Notes: generated by a model not told the origin, from the sequence alone. A DNA stretch of 64,000 bases from Actinocrispum wychmicini (GCF_004345645.1 NZ_SLWS01000022.1:87694-151693); one strand, 5' to 3'; shown: positions 44,125 to 53,842, counted from the first letter of the stretch. Translations and numbers: made by a program.

Positions 44125-47100
44125 TCAGCCGATCTGGTAGGAGTACGGCAGCACGGAGATGACCTCACCGGTGCTCGTGGTGGGCAGGCCCGTGAAGCCG
44201 GTGGGCAGGATGGGGACTGTGACCACGTTCAGGTGGCCGTTGACGGTGCTGTTCCGGGCACCTGTGGGGGTGATCGTCACCGTGACGGTGGCGGTCTGTC
44301 CTGGTTGGATGATCGTCGGGGTACCGCCGGTTCCGTTGGGGTCGACCGCGAAGTCGAACGGGTCGCCGGTGGTGGAGGTGACCGCGTGGTCGAAGGCGGC
44401 GGTGGACATCGAGGCGGTGTAGCTGGCGTGTCCCGGTGGGGCGCCGGCCGGGCCGAAGGGGCCGAGTTCCTCGATGCTGGCGAACCAGATTCCCTTGCTG
44501 ACGCTGCCTTTCTTCTCGGAGATCGTGGCCACCGACACGGTGCTGCCGTTCTGGGCCTTCTTCAGGTCGCCGAACAGGTCGATGCCCGCGGCCGAGCCCT
44601 GCAGCTCGACCTGGCCGGGCACGCTGGACGAGGTCGCGACGCTGAACCTGCTGGTGTCCGGCGGAACCAGGTACACCGGGGCCAGCGCGCCCACTTCCGG
44701 CAGGTCGACCTCGGTCGAGCCCTGGATCGGAACGGGTTGCAGGGTCTGTGCTTTGTTGCCGCGGGCGTCGATGCCGACCGCGATCGGCTCGACGCCGGTG
44801 TTGCGCACGGTCACCGGCACCTGGGTGGGCCGCCCGGCGGGCAACGTGGCCGGCACGTTCCCGGCGTTGACCGCCACCTGGTCGAACCCGACCGTGCCGG
44901 TGAAACTCTGCGACAGTTCCTTGCCGGTTACCGGGTTCTGCACCACGATCACCATGTGCCACCGGCCGGGCAGGGGCGCCGCGTCGAACAGCTGCACGGC
45001 TTTGCCCTGGGTGAGCGTGGTCGGCGTGGCCAGCGAGAGGTTGCTGTTCACGTCGGCCAGTTCACCGTTGGGGTCGACCAGGACGGCGTCGACGAGGGTG
45101 CCCGGGTCGGTGAGGTTCAGCGACACGTCCAGGTCCCGCTTGCCGCGCGGCACGTCGAACTCGTAGCTGAACGTCTGCGCGGGCGACTGGGCGCGGGCGT
45201 TGCCGCCGGTGATCGTGCCGCTGAACCGGCCCGGCCCGTTGTCGGTCGGGATCAGGCTGCGCAGCACCGCGGACACCGTCGTCTGGTGGCCGCCGGAGCT
45301 GCCGAACGTCACCGAGTAGTCGGCGTCGCCGCCGCTGGCCGGGGTCGCCAGCGAGATCCGCACCGGCTTGGTCTGCCCTGGCGCGAGTTCCAGGACCGGC
45401 GGGGAGACCTGGCCGTACGGCACCGCGCGCTGGGTGTCGGTGGCCAGCTGGATGTCACCGGTGTAGCCGGCGGGTCCGGCGACCGAGTACATCACCGCGG
45501 TCCACGTGCCCGCCGCTGGGTTGCGCACGTCGACGTTGCCGTAGTTGGCGGACGCCGGGCCACCCTGCGGCCGGCTGTTGGCCATGAACGTGCCGTCCGG
45601 GCCGAGCAGGCTGAGCCGGACAACGGGAGTCACGGACACGCCGTTCACGGTCTTCGCGCTGCCCTGCCACGCCATTCGCGCGGCAAGTCGTTGCGCACCC
45701 GGCGGAACGGTGAAAGTGACCTTCTTGTACGCCCACGTGTCCCCGTTGTAGTAGAGGAACGTCGGCAAGGTGGTCGAGTCGAACGCGGTCTTCTGCGACT
45801 GCGTGGACAACGGGACGAACTGCCGGGTCCCGGTCACCACGGTCTGCGGCTTGGTGCCCAGGTTGGTCACCTGGACCGTGGTCGACTGCGTGCTGCCCGG
45901 CGCCCCTTCCAGGGTGACCTGGTCGGTGGACAGCGCGATGGTCGACGAGACCCCGGCGGGCGCGCCGGTGCTGCCGGGCGCGGTGAGGGCGGCTTCGACG
46001 GCGGCGCGGGCGTCCAGCAGGCCGGAGCCCTGCTCGTCCGCGGGCAGCCCGAGGTCGCGGGTGGTGCTGGTGATGAGCTGCTTGATCTGCGCCGGTGTCG
46101 GCGACGCGCCGTGGTGCGTGCCGCGGTACGCCTGGATGACCAGCGCGGCGACACCCGCGGTCAGCGGGGCCGACTCACTGGTGCCACCGAAGGACTCCAG
46201 GTCCGTCGGCCGGCGGGGTGACGCGAAGTCACGGCACTCGGCGTACGCCGGGGAGCAGTCCGACCAGTTGCCCTCGCCGGGCGCGATCAGGTCGATGGTC
46301 CGGCCGTTCTGCGTGATGCCGGACGACGACAGCGACGAGATGTTGTCGCTCACCCATTTCCCGTTCGAGAACGGGAAAGCCGCGTACGTGGTCTGCGCGT
46401 AGAGCCGGTTGTCGGTGGTGGCGCCGGCCGCGATCACCAACGGGTCGGTGGCCGGGCTGCCGATGGTCGACGTGGTGCCGGCGTCGCCGCTGGAGTTGAC
46501 GACTGTGACGCCGGCGGCGACGGCCTGGTCGTTGAAGACCTGGAACAGCGCGCGGGAGCTGAAGTCCGGGTACTGGTTGAGGCCCAGCGACTCGTTGATC
46601 ACGTCGACGTGGTCCACGGTCACCGCGTAGTCGATCGCCTGCAGCAGCGCCGAGTTCGTGGCGGTGGAACCGAACACGTTCAGGCCGACGAGGCTCGCGC
46701 CCGGCGCGACACCCTTCACGACGATGTTGCAGCCAGGCGGAAGCGGGTGGCCCTGGTTCACGAACTTCGACAGGTCGTGCACGACCACGCCCTGCGCGGC
46801 GATCGACGAGGCGTCGCCGAACCCTTCCGCGCCGGCCTCGGTGGTGTTCGGCCCGTCACCGGAGAAGTCCTGGTAGTCGACGAACACGTGGGAGCCGTCC
46901 GGCCGGATGAAGTCGGCGTAGTTCGGGTCCATGTTGTCGGCCAGGAACGCGACCTTCACACCGGCGCCGGTCGCCAGGTCCGCTGCGCTCGGGGTGGTGC
47001 CGGCGGCCCGGATGGACGTCAGCGCCTCGGGTTCGAGCAGCGGTTTGGCCGGGTCGGACGGACAGGTCTGGGACGGCGCGGCCACACCGGGCGCGGACCT

Positions 47101-47520
47101 GGCGTTCGGCGCGGCGCCGCCCGCTGGCGTGCTCGGGGTGGTGGCCGGTGGCAGGGTGACCTTGCTGTCCGGGAGGACCGACAGCACTGCCGGGTCCTGG
47201 GCCAGTGCGGTGACCTGGTCCGCGGTCAGCGTCGCGGAGAACGCGTTGCCCAACGTGAAGTGCTTGACCTTGGCCGGCGCGGCGCCGGGCAGCCGGGACA
47301 GGACCGCGTCCTGCGTGCTGACCGCGCGGTCTCTTCGATGGGTGGAATCGGACTTCGTCGCCGGTGCGTCCCCGAGTTGATCGTTGAGAACCACGATCAC
47401 CGACTGCGACTGGGTGGCCGCGGTCGCCGGCTGAGCGGCGGCCAGGTGGGACATTCCGGACAGAACAAGGCCGCCGGTGGCGACCAGAACAAAAGTGCGT
47501 AAACGTAAGTTTCGACGCAT
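44125..47520 (-). CDS. Secreted subtilase-like (S8) protein, large
   Basis: 1131 residues. The signal peptide MRRNLRLRTFVLVATGGLVL ends near AAAQPATAA. A propeptide (about 40-110) precedes the catalytic domain (about 170-520). The Ser box is FGGTSESAPLTAG and the Asp region VAFLADNMDPN. The usual HGT box is replaced by GFGDASSIAAQG, with no His at the expected place; an oxyanion-like NSSGDAG resembles sedolisins. The C-terminal 550 residues hold beta-rich modules of the P/Fn3-like type found in large actinomycete subtilases. GAAGGGG precedes the ATG. Confidence 0.85.
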   Translation of the reverse strand: MRRNLRLRTFVLVATGGLVLSGMSHLAAAQPATAATQSQSVIVVLNDQLGDAPATKSDSTHRRDRAVSTQDAVLSRLPGAAPAKVKHFTLGNAFSATLTADQVTALAQDPAVLSVLPDSKVTLPPATTPSTPAGGAAPNARSAPGVAAPSQTCPSDPAKPLLEPEALTSIRAAGTTPSAADLATGAGVKVAFLADNMDPNYADFIRPDGSHVFVDYQDFSGDGPNTTEAGAEGFGDASSIAAQGVVVHDLSKFVNQGHPLPPGCNIVVKGVAPGASLVGLNVFGSTATNSALLQAIDYAVTVDHVDVINESLGLNQYPDFSSRALFQVFNDQAVAAGVTVVNSSGDAGTTSTIGSPATDPLVIAAGATTDNRLYAQTTYAAFPFSNGKWVSDNISSLSSSGITQNGRTIDLIAPGEGNWSDCSPAYAECRDFASPRRPTDLESFGGTSESAPLTAGVAALVIQAYRGTHHGASPTPAQIKQLITSTTRDLGLPADEQGSGLLDARAAVEAALTAPGSTGAPAGVSSTIALSTDQVTLEGAPGSTQSTTVQVTNLGTKPQTVVTGTRQFVPLSTQSQKTAFDSTTLPTFLYYNGDTWAYKKVTFTVPPGAQRLAARMAWQGSAKTVNGVSVTPVVRLSLLGPDGTFMANSRPQGGPASANYGNVDVRNPAAGTWTAVMYSVAGPAGYTGDIQLATDTQRAVPYGQVSPPVLELAPGQTKPVRISLATPASGGDADYSVTFGSSGGHQTTVSAVLRSLIPTDNGPGRFSGTITGGNARAQSPAQTFSYEFDVPRGKRDLDVSLNLTDPGTLVDAVLVDPNGELADVNSNLSLATPTTLTQGKAVQLFDAAPLPGRWHMVIVVQNPVTGKELSQSFTGTVGFDQVAVNAGNVPATLPAGRPTQVPVTVRNTGVEPIAVGIDARGNKAQTLQPVPIQGSTEVDLPEVGALAPVYLVPPDTSRFSVATSSSVPGQVELQGSAAGIDLFGDLKKAQNGSTVSVATISEKKGSVSKGIWFASIEELGPFGPAGAPPGHASYTASMSTAAFDHAVTSTTGDPFDFAVDPNGTGGTPTIIQPGQTATVTVTITPTGARNSTVNGHLNVVTVPILPTGFTGLPTTSTGEVISVLPYSYQIG

Positions 47521-47909
47521 CTGCGCCCCTTCGTGACACCAGGAAATAAAACGCCATAATCGACCGGTCGGCGATGTGAATTGCGGCCCGATCTTCTGCA
47601 CCGGATGACCCTTTCTGTGCGACCGCGAGCCGCGCAAGAGCCGATGGTGGTGACAAAACCGGCAAAGGCGCCAACCGGGCCGGCCCGCGCCCGACTCACC
47701 CTCGCATCGGGTGTCCCGATCACCGGACGGTGTTCGACCAGTGCGGGAAAACCGGGACCGACCAGCGCCGGCGCCGGTCCTCCGGGGTGGCCGCGGGGCC
47801 GTTGGCCGGGTGTGACCTAGGTATCAGTAGGGGCGGCCGGGTCTGCCGCGAGGTTAGCGTTCGATCACTGAACGTCGCCAGCGTGGCTGGCCGAAATGAT
47901 GGAGCTGCG
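47521..47909. other. Divergent intergenic region, peptidase/LuxR
   Basis: About 389 bp without a convincing gene; promoters for both divergent genes are expected. CGACCGGTCG (47561-47570) is a perfect 10-bp palindrome 40 bp upstream of the peptidase start. Nothing else is evident. Confidence 0.5.
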
Positions 47910-48599
47910 GTGGCTGCACAAGGTGTCGGAGTCGCGATCGTCGACGGTATTCCGTTGTTCCGGGACGCGCTCGCGCATCAGGTCAGCCGCGCGAACGGAA
48001 TGCGCCTGCTCGGTGTCGCGGGCCGATTGGACGCCGTGGCGGATCCCCGGGCGAGACAGAATCTCGACGTACTGGTCATTGATTCGGTCCTCGATCCGGA
48101 TGGGAGTTTCGTGCATTTCATCGCCGACGCGGACCCGAATATCGCCATTCTTGCCCTGGTTCGCGAACCGTTGTACAGCGCGCGTTATGTGCGGACCGCG
48201 CTCGCTGCCGGAGCGCACGGCCTGATTCCGCGTGCGGCTCATCCGAGGCAGCTGATCGAGGCGATCGGCGGGACATTCCGGGAACGTCGTTACCTGCACC
48301 CGGCCCTCGAACAGTTCACCGACGGCCCCGTTCCGGTACAGGGCGGCACGCCGAGCGAACTGACCAGGCGGGAACTGGAAGTCCTCCGGCTGATGGCGGA
48401 CGGGTTACAAAGCAAGTCGATCGGCGCGGCCCTGTTCATCTCGACGGAAACCGTGCGCACCCACACCAAGAACATCTGCCGCAAACTCTCGGCCAGGGAC
48501 CGCGCGCACGCCGTCGCCAACGGATTCCGCACCGGCCTCCTAGTGCCCACAGAGGACACTCAACGCAAGAAACCCCGCCCCCTCATGGTCCCGGCCTAA
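47910..48599 (+). CDS. NarL-type orphan response regulator
   Basis: 229 residues from a GTG with GGAG upstream; longer in-frame starts exist. A receiver-like N-terminus (VAIVDGIPLFRDAL ... DVLVIDSVLDPDG) has only part of the acidic pocket of true receivers, so phosphorylation is doubtful. The LuxR helix-turn-helix is LTRRELEVLRLMADG ... ETVRTHTKNICRKL. No kinase is adjacent. Leu in ADGLQSK is encoded by TTA (48405-48407). Confidence 0.85.
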   Translation: MAAQGVGVAIVDGIPLFRDALAHQVSRANGMRLLGVAGRLDAVADPRARQNLDVLVIDSVLDPDGSFVHFIADADPNIAILALVREPLYSARYVRTALAAGAHGLIPRAAHPRQLIEAIGGTFRERRYLHPALEQFTDGPVPVQGGTPSELTRRELEVLRLMADGLQSKSIGAALFISTETVRTHTKNICRKLSARDRAHAVANGFRTGLLVPTEDTQRKKPRPLMVPA

Positions 48600-48925
48600 C
48601 TGCGCGGGTCACGGTGGGCGGCTGCTCTGGTGGCCAGTACGGCGTGGCCGACCTCGGTCAACACCCGCTGGGCGCGGCCGGCGAGCACCCGGCCCGCTTC
48701 GGTGAGCGTCACGCCGCCGGAATGCCGCACCAGCAGGCGTGCGCCGACGATCCGCTCGAGTTCACTCAGTTGCTGGGAAAGGGTCGACTGGGAGACGCCC
48801 AGTTTCCGCGCGGCGGCCGTGATCGTGCGATGCGAGGCGGTCGCGACGAAGTATTCGAGTTGGCGCAGTGACACGTTTTCGCCGTGCCGATGTCTCGCGG
48901 AAACCTTCGTACGACGTTCCACCAT
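48596..48925 (-). CDS. LysR-type DNA-binding domain only (short protein)
   Basis: 109 residues. The LysR winged helix is complete (SLRQLEYFVATASHRTITAA, ARKLGVSQSTLSQQLSELE), but the effector domain of about 200 residues is missing and the protein ends at HRDPRS. The ATG at 48925 has GGGAAGG upstream. It is divergent from the carrier/ketosynthase genes and converges with the LuxR gene by a 4-bp overlap. It may be a truncated remnant or a ligand-independent regulator. Confidence 0.75.
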   Translation of the reverse strand: MVERRTKVSARHRHGENVSLRQLEYFVATASHRTITAAARKLGVSQSTLSQQLSELERIVGARLLVRHSGGVTLTEAGRVLAGRAQRVLTEVGHAVLATRAAAHRDPRS

Positions 48926-49106
48926 CAACCTTCCCTCGCCCGGCGACGGGTCCAGGACGGTACCCGGCGCCCAGAATGTGAGATATCCCTGATGGGGGTG
49001 ACTTTCGGATTCGCGGTGGCCGCGTTTCTCCCTCAAACGGGTTAGATCGGCGTCGTTGTCATCATGGGACACCGCGCTGACACGTCGAAGCGTTGTGAAA
49101 TTCCCG

Positions 49107-49508
49107 ATGAGCCAGGATGAGGTAGCCGACGCCGTGCGTGCCGCGGTCGCCGAGGCGGTCGGGGTGGACGTCGACGAGGTCACCGATGCCGCCACGCTGA
49201 CCCACGATCTCGGCGCCGAGTCCATCGACCTGCTCGACATGCTGTTCCGGATCGAACGGACAGTCGGCGTGAAGATCGAGGCGGCCGAGCTGGCCGGCTA
49301 CATCCAGGGCGGCATCCCGGACGACGAGTTCGGCGACCCCCACGAGGTGGTCACCGCCCGCGGGCTGGCGCAGCTCAAGCTGGTGATGCCGCAGATCGAC
49401 GAGGCCGCGCTGGTCGGTCGGTTGCGGGCGACCGCGGTGATGGACCTGTTCACCACGGCCAACCTGGTCCAGCTCGTACGGTCCCGGCTGCCCGTCCGAT
49501 CGGCCTAG
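49107..49508 (+). CDS. Acyl carrier protein with a C-terminal extension
   Basis: 133 residues. The phosphopantetheine site is HDLGAESIDLLDMLFRIE near residues 36-53. About 50 extra residues follow the usual ACP length, ending with a helical segment. It starts a rightward four-gene set with two hot-dog dehydratase-like proteins and a ketosynthase, which resembles a small dissociated fatty-acid or polyene synthase. Product unknown. Confidence 0.88.
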   Translation: MSQDEVADAVRAAVAEAVGVDVDEVTDAATLTHDLGAESIDLLDMLFRIERTVGVKIEAAELAGYIQGGIPDDEFGDPHEVVTARGLAQLKLVMPQIDEAALVGRLRATAVMDLFTTANLVQLVRSRLPVRSA

Positions 49509-49510
49509 CC

Positions 49511-49957
49511 ATGCGGTTCCATCTGGTCGACCGGATCGACGAACTCCAACCGCATCGCCTGGTGCGGGCACGCAAGCTGACGTCGCACCACGAAAGCCAC
49601 TGGCGCGACCAGGGCCGTGGCCCGGAGATGCCGGCGCCGCTCGTGCTGGAGTCGTTGTGCCAGGCCGGAAGCTGGCTGGTGATGGCGTCGACCGGACTGC
49701 GGCTGCGCGCGGTCCTGCTGTCCATCGACGCGGTCACGTTCACCGGTCCGGTCCGACCCGGCGACACCCTGCGGCTGTGCGGGGAAGTCGAGTCGTTCGG
49801 CGCGGAGCGGGCGGCGCTGTCCGGTGCGGCCAAGGTGGACGGACGGGTGGTGTTGCGGGCGGACACGATCCTGTGCGCGTTGCGTCCGACCGCCGAACTC
49901 GAGGATCTCGACGACGTACGTCGGACCCACGACCGGCTCCTGCGGGACGCGTCGTGA
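49511..49957 (+). CDS. Hot-dog fold dehydratase-like protein (FabA/FabZ-like)
   Basis: 148 residues, one base triplet after the ACP stop. The helix region PAPLVLESLCQAGSWLV and VTFTGPVRPGDTLRL match FabZ-like hot-dog proteins. The acidic Glu in LES is present; the HFPGHP motif is altered to SHWRDQGRGPEMP, so activity is uncertain. It overlaps the ketosynthase start by 4 bp (GTGA). Confidence 0.78.
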   Translation: MRFHLVDRIDELQPHRLVRARKLTSHHESHWRDQGRGPEMPAPLVLESLCQAGSWLVMASTGLRLRAVLLSIDAVTFTGPVRPGDTLRLCGEVESFGAERAALSGAAKVDGRVVLRADTILCALRPTAELEDLDDVRRTHDRLLRDAS

Positions 49958-50334
49958 CGCGCGTCGTGATCACCGGCGTGGGTGCGGTCACCCCGCTGGG
50001 CAACGACGCGGCGAGCAGCTGGCAGGGCCTGCGGGCCGGGCGCAGCGGGATCGGCCGGCTCGACCGGTTCGACGCGAGCGCGTTCGACGTCCGGATCGCC
50101 GGCCAGGTCCGGGATTTCCGGCCGGTCGCGGGCATGTCACGGGCGGCGGCCTTCGGGTTGACGGCCGCATGCGAGGCGATTCGCGACGCGGGCGCCGGGT
50201 GGTGGGACGTCGACCCGTACCGGCGGGGCGCGGCGGTCGGCGGCACGGTTGGCCGCCCCGAACTCCAGGAACTGGTCGACATGTCCGCCGTTGTCGCCGC
50301 CGGACGGTTCCCCGGCAGGATCCCCGCGCGGTGA
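49954..50334 (+). CDS. Ketosynthase, N-terminal part (FabF-like, frame changes at about 50320-50334)
   Basis: 126 residues, from MTRVVITGVGAVTPLGNDAA to GRFPGRIPAR. It matches the first third of FabF-type ketosynthases and stops just before the segment leading to the active-site Cys. The rest is encoded one frame over, from about 50331. The shift direction fits loss of a single base near a run of C. Either a sequence error, a mutation, or a gene split with GTGA coupling would explain it. Confidence 0.75.
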   Translation: MTRVVITGVGAVTPLGNDAASSWQGLRAGRSGIGRLDRFDASAFDVRIAGQVRDFRPVAGMSRAAAFGLTAACEAIRDAGAGWWDVDPYRRGAAVGGTVGRPELQELVDMSAVVAAGRFPGRIPAR

Positions 50335-51155
50335 GTCTCCGTGAGCAGAACGTCGCCGTGGCAGCGCTCGCGGACATCGCGGGCTGTCGTGGACCGATGA
50401 TCAGCGTGAGCACCGCGTGCGCGGGCGCCGCGCACGCGATCGGCGAGGCGTACCGCATGATCCAGGACGGCGACAGCCAGGTGATGCTCGCCGGCGGGTT
50501 CGACGCGCTGACGTCCTGGCTCGACGTCCTCGGATTCTCCTTGCTGCGCGCGCTGACCACGGAACACAACGACGAACCCGAGCGCGGTTCGCGACCTTTT
50601 GACGCCCGTCGTTCCGGATTCGTCGTCGGTGAAGGCGCGGTGATGGTGATCTTGGAGGACGAGGCCAGCGCCGCCGCCCGTGGGGCCCGCGTGCACGGTG
50701 AGATCCGTGGTTACGGCTCCACGTTGAACGCCTACCGGATCACCGACGCGCCGCCGGACGGCGGTGGTGCGATCGCGGCGATGCGGGACGCGATCACCGA
50801 GTCCGGGCTGGCGCCGGCCGAGATCGACTACATCGCGGCGCACGGGACCGGCACGCCGGGCAACGACGTGAGCGAGACCGCGGCCATCAAAGAGGTGTTC
50901 GGCGCGCATGCGGCCAACGTCCTGATCAGTTCGCCGAAGTCGATGACCGGCCACCTGACGTCGGCCGCGGCCGGGGTGAACCTGCTGGGGGCGCTGCGGG
51001 ACCAGGTGGTGCCGCCGACGATCAACCTGGACCATCCGGATCCCCGGCTGGACCTGGACTACGTCCCCCAGGTCGCCCGGCCGGGCCGGGTCCGCGCGAC
51101 GCTCGTCAACAGCTTCGCCTTCGGCGGCACCAACGCGTGTCTGGTGGTGACATGA
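50331..51155 (+). CDS. Ketosynthase, C-terminal part with the catalytic residues
   Basis: 274 residues if begun at the GTG at 50331, which overlaps the stop of the N-terminal part. It has the nucleophile in STACAGAAHAIG, His in AAHGTGTPGND and the second His in SMTGHLTSAAAG, plus the C-terminal SFAFGGTNAC. The catalytic set is thus complete. The alignment runs on from the N-terminal part without missing residues. Confidence 0.8.
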   Translation: MSLREQNVAVAALADIAGCRGPMISVSTACAGAAHAIGEAYRMIQDGDSQVMLAGGFDALTSWLDVLGFSLLRALTTEHNDEPERGSRPFDARRSGFVVGEGAVMVILEDEASAAARGARVHGEIRGYGSTLNAYRITDAPPDGGGAIAAMRDAITESGLAPAEIDYIAAHGTGTPGNDVSETAAIKEVFGAHAANVLISSPKSMTGHLTSAAAGVNLLGALRDQVVPPTINLDHPDPRLDLDYVPQVARPGRVRATLVNSFAFGGTNACLVVT

Positions 51156-51672
51156 CGAGCCTGGACCGGGTGGTGTCGGTCGAACCGGGGTGCGGGCCAG
51201 GGCGGTCCGCCACCTACCGTCTACTTTGGACGTATTTGCCACGCACTTCCCCCGGTTCCCGGTCCAGCCCGGGGTGCTGCTGCTCGACGACATGGTGGAG
51301 GTGGCCAGGTTGGCCGTGGGTGTCGACTGGATGCTGACCGGTGCGGACAAGGTGCGGTACCGCCGGTTCGCGCGACCCGGCGACGAGGTGGACATCGAGA
51401 TCGAAACCGGAACGCACCGCGGCCGGCTCGCCGGGGTGTTCCCGCCGACCGGCCGTGTTCTTCGGCTCACCGAACTGGTCCTGGTCCGAATCGACCACAG
51501 TGGACGGCTGGTGAGCCTGTGGCAGGAGTCGGACTTCTACGGCGCTTTGGTCCAGGCCGGCGTGCTGGCACCGCCCGGCGCGTCCAAGCCCAGGCAGGCA
51601 CGTACCGCGTTGCGCAACGCGGTACGCGCCGCCCGGAGCAGGATTCAGCCGCGGACCGCGGGGTCGCTGTAG
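51152..51672 (+). pseudogene. Second hot-dog dehydratase-like gene with a frame change near 51220-51235
   Basis: The ATG at 51152 overlaps the ketosynthase stop (ATGA) and encodes MTSLDRVVSVEPGCGPGRSA, a good FabZ N-terminus, but this frame ends at 51337. The rest (FATHFPRFPVQPGVLLLDDM onward, to 51672) is in the next frame over, open from 51190. The shift has the same direction as that in the ketosynthase. HFPRFPVQPG keeps the FabZ-type His. It overlaps the convergent phospholipase gene by 28 bp. Confidence 0.7.
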
Positions 51673-53738
51673 CTGGGCTTGCCGTTCTCGTGGTGTCCGG
51701 CGAACCGCCGGCGGTAGACGTTGTTGCCGGGTTCGCTGACAGTCAGGTCGTACCAGCCGTGACTGGCCCGCGTGTTCCACGGGAGGCGCGCCGGCCACCC
51801 CGGCAGCACCCACACCGTGCACGGGCGGTTCTGGTAGGAGTCGGTGACCGTGACGCGTCGGGGCAGCCAGCTCGGGTTGGTGAGCACCAGGGTCACTGAG
51901 TCGGCGTCCTCGTCGATCGCGGCCTGGACCTCGTACGGGTTGCCGCCGGCGAACTCGGCCAGGTATCCGTTCGCGCCCCACACCCCGAACTGGTAGCGGC
52001 CGTCGATGGTCCAGGTGTCCCGCACGGACTCACCGGCGGCGACCTGGTACCGCCGGGGTGCCGCGGTCGGGGCGAGGCCGTCGCGGACGTAGAAGTAGCA
52101 GCCCGCCGACCCGGAGTTGGTGAACGCCAACGTGAACCGGGACCGTGACCGGTCGGTGACCCGGACACCGAAGCGGTAGGGGAGCGCCCTGGCCCGGCGC
52201 ACACCCGGTTCCTGGCGCGGCATGGACTGCACCGCGGGCACTGAGAACGGCTCGCCGCGGCCGTTGATCGGCGCGGGCGGGTCGAGCGCGACCGCGCCGA
52301 TGTCCTTGCGGGCGAAGTCGAACGCGGACGTCAGGTCGCCGCACACCGACCGCCGCCACGCGCTGATGTTGGGCTCCGGCAGGTCGAACCGTTTCTCCAG
52401 GAACCGCAGCACGGACGTGTGGTCGAACACCTCCGAGCACACCCAGCCGCCCTTCGTCCACGGCGACACGACCAGCAGCGGAACCCGCGGCCCGAGGCCG
52501 ATCGGCTGCCGGCCGAGCGGGTCCGCGCCGGGGATGATCGGCCCGGCCTCGCCCGGATACTTGTCCAGGTCCAGGATCTCCTCGGGCAGGGACGCGGCCA
52601 GCGACGCGGACACCAGGCCGTCGGTGCCCGGCTTGTTCGTCACCGGCGGCATCGGCGGCACCACGTGGTCGAAGAAGCCGTCGTTCTCGTCGTAGTTGAG
52701 GATCAGGACCGTTTTCGCCCACACCTTCGGGTCCGCGGTGAGCGCGTCGAGCACGGTGTCGATGTAGTAGGCGCCATCGGTCGGCGACGCCGACGGGTGT
52801 TCGCTGTACTTGTAGGGAGCCACCACCCACGACACCGCGGGCAGGTTGCCGGACAGCACGTCCTGCTTCAGCTCGGCCAGCGTGTGGTTGCTGGCGCCGA
52901 GGTCGACCAGCGGCCCGGACGCGCCCTCGGCCCGCTGGAAGTTCGCGAAGAACTCCAGCGAGTTGTCGGTGTAGTTGTCGGTCGGCTGACCCGGCACACC
53001 GGTGCCGCCCTGGTACACCTTCCACGTGATCCCGCGCTGCTGCAGCCGCTCCGGGTAGGTGGTCCACGTGTACCCGTTGTCGCCGTTGCGTTCTTCCAGC
53101 CCGGGGCCGTTCTTCTTGCGTCCCAACGAGTTCTGCGCGTCGATCGTGCCGGTCCACAGGTAGATGCGGTTCGGCGCGGTGTCCGCGTGGATGGAGCAGA
53201 AGTAGGCGTCGCAGATGGTGAACGCCTCGGCCAACGCCCGGTGGTAGCTGTTCTCCTCTTTGGACAGGTGCGCCATGGCCAGGACGTCCTGTTTCTGGTT
53301 CACCCACTGGTCGTGGCGTCCTTCGTGCCACGCCAGGTGGCCGGTGCTCCAGCCGTGGTCGGTGCCGTCGATGTGCTCGCTGGTCCGCACCGAGTCGATG
53401 TCGAACGGCAGCACGTACTCGGCGTTCGAAGGCAGCCCACGGTTGTGGTAGCGCGCGGTTTGTACGGACGCGGGTGGCTGGTGCCACACATCGCGGCCGT
53501 TCGGCAGGATCCACGGCCGTGGGTCGCCGAATCCGCGCACGCCCCGCATGGTGCCGAAGTAGTGGTCGAAGGACCGGTTCTCCTGCATCAGGATCACCAC
53601 GTGGCCGACGTCCTTGATGGTGCCGGCCCGCACTTCGGGCTCCACCGCGAACGCCTTCCCGATGGCCCCCGGCAACGCCATGGCTCCCACAGCGGCCGCC
53701 GACCCACCCAGAAACCGCCGCCGGCTCAGTTCGACCAT
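51645..53738 (-). CDS. Tat-exported phospholipase C (phosphoesterase family)
   Basis: 697 residues. Tat signal SRRRFLGGSAAAVGAMALPG at the N-terminus, starting from ATG 53738; a longer frame to 53789 would place the twin arginines too far in. The phosphoesterase family motif VILMQENRSFDHYFGT follows near residues 46-61, with later DENDGFFDHV and the C-terminal beta domains usual in actinomycete PLC enzymes (about 520-690). It hydrolyses phospholipid head groups outside the cell and is often phosphate-regulated; no PHO box was identified by eye. Confidence 0.93.
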   Translation of the reverse strand: MVELSRRRFLGGSAAAVGAMALPGAIGKAFAVEPEVRAGTIKDVGHVVILMQENRSFDHYFGTMRGVRGFGDPRPWILPNGRDVWHQPPASVQTARYHNRGLPSNAEYVLPFDIDSVRTSEHIDGTDHGWSTGHLAWHEGRHDQWVNQKQDVLAMAHLSKEENSYHRALAEAFTICDAYFCSIHADTAPNRIYLWTGTIDAQNSLGRKKNGPGLEERNGDNGYTWTTYPERLQQRGITWKVYQGGTGVPGQPTDNYTDNSLEFFANFQRAEGASGPLVDLGASNHTLAELKQDVLSGNLPAVSWVVAPYKYSEHPSASPTDGAYYIDTVLDALTADPKVWAKTVLILNYDENDGFFDHVVPPMPPVTNKPGTDGLVSASLAASLPEEILDLDKYPGEAGPIIPGADPLGRQPIGLGPRVPLLVVSPWTKGGWVCSEVFDHTSVLRFLEKRFDLPEPNISAWRRSVCGDLTSAFDFARKDIGAVALDPPAPINGRGEPFSVPAVQSMPRQEPGVRRARALPYRFGVRVTDRSRSRFTLAFTNSGSAGCYFYVRDGLAPTAAPRRYQVAAGESVRDTWTIDGRYQFGVWGANGYLAEFAGGNPYEVQAAIDEDADSVTLVLTNPSWLPRRVTVTDSYQNRPCTVWVLPGWPARLPWNTRASHGWYDLTVSEPGNNVYRRRFAGHHENGKPSYSDPAVRG

Positions 53739-53842
53739 GACGCGCCGCCTCCATCTCGTGATCAACAAGTCCGAGCGGTAACCCATCACGCCGACATGAC
53801 CGGCAGCCCACGTTGGGGTGAACTTCCCGGCTGGACAGATAG

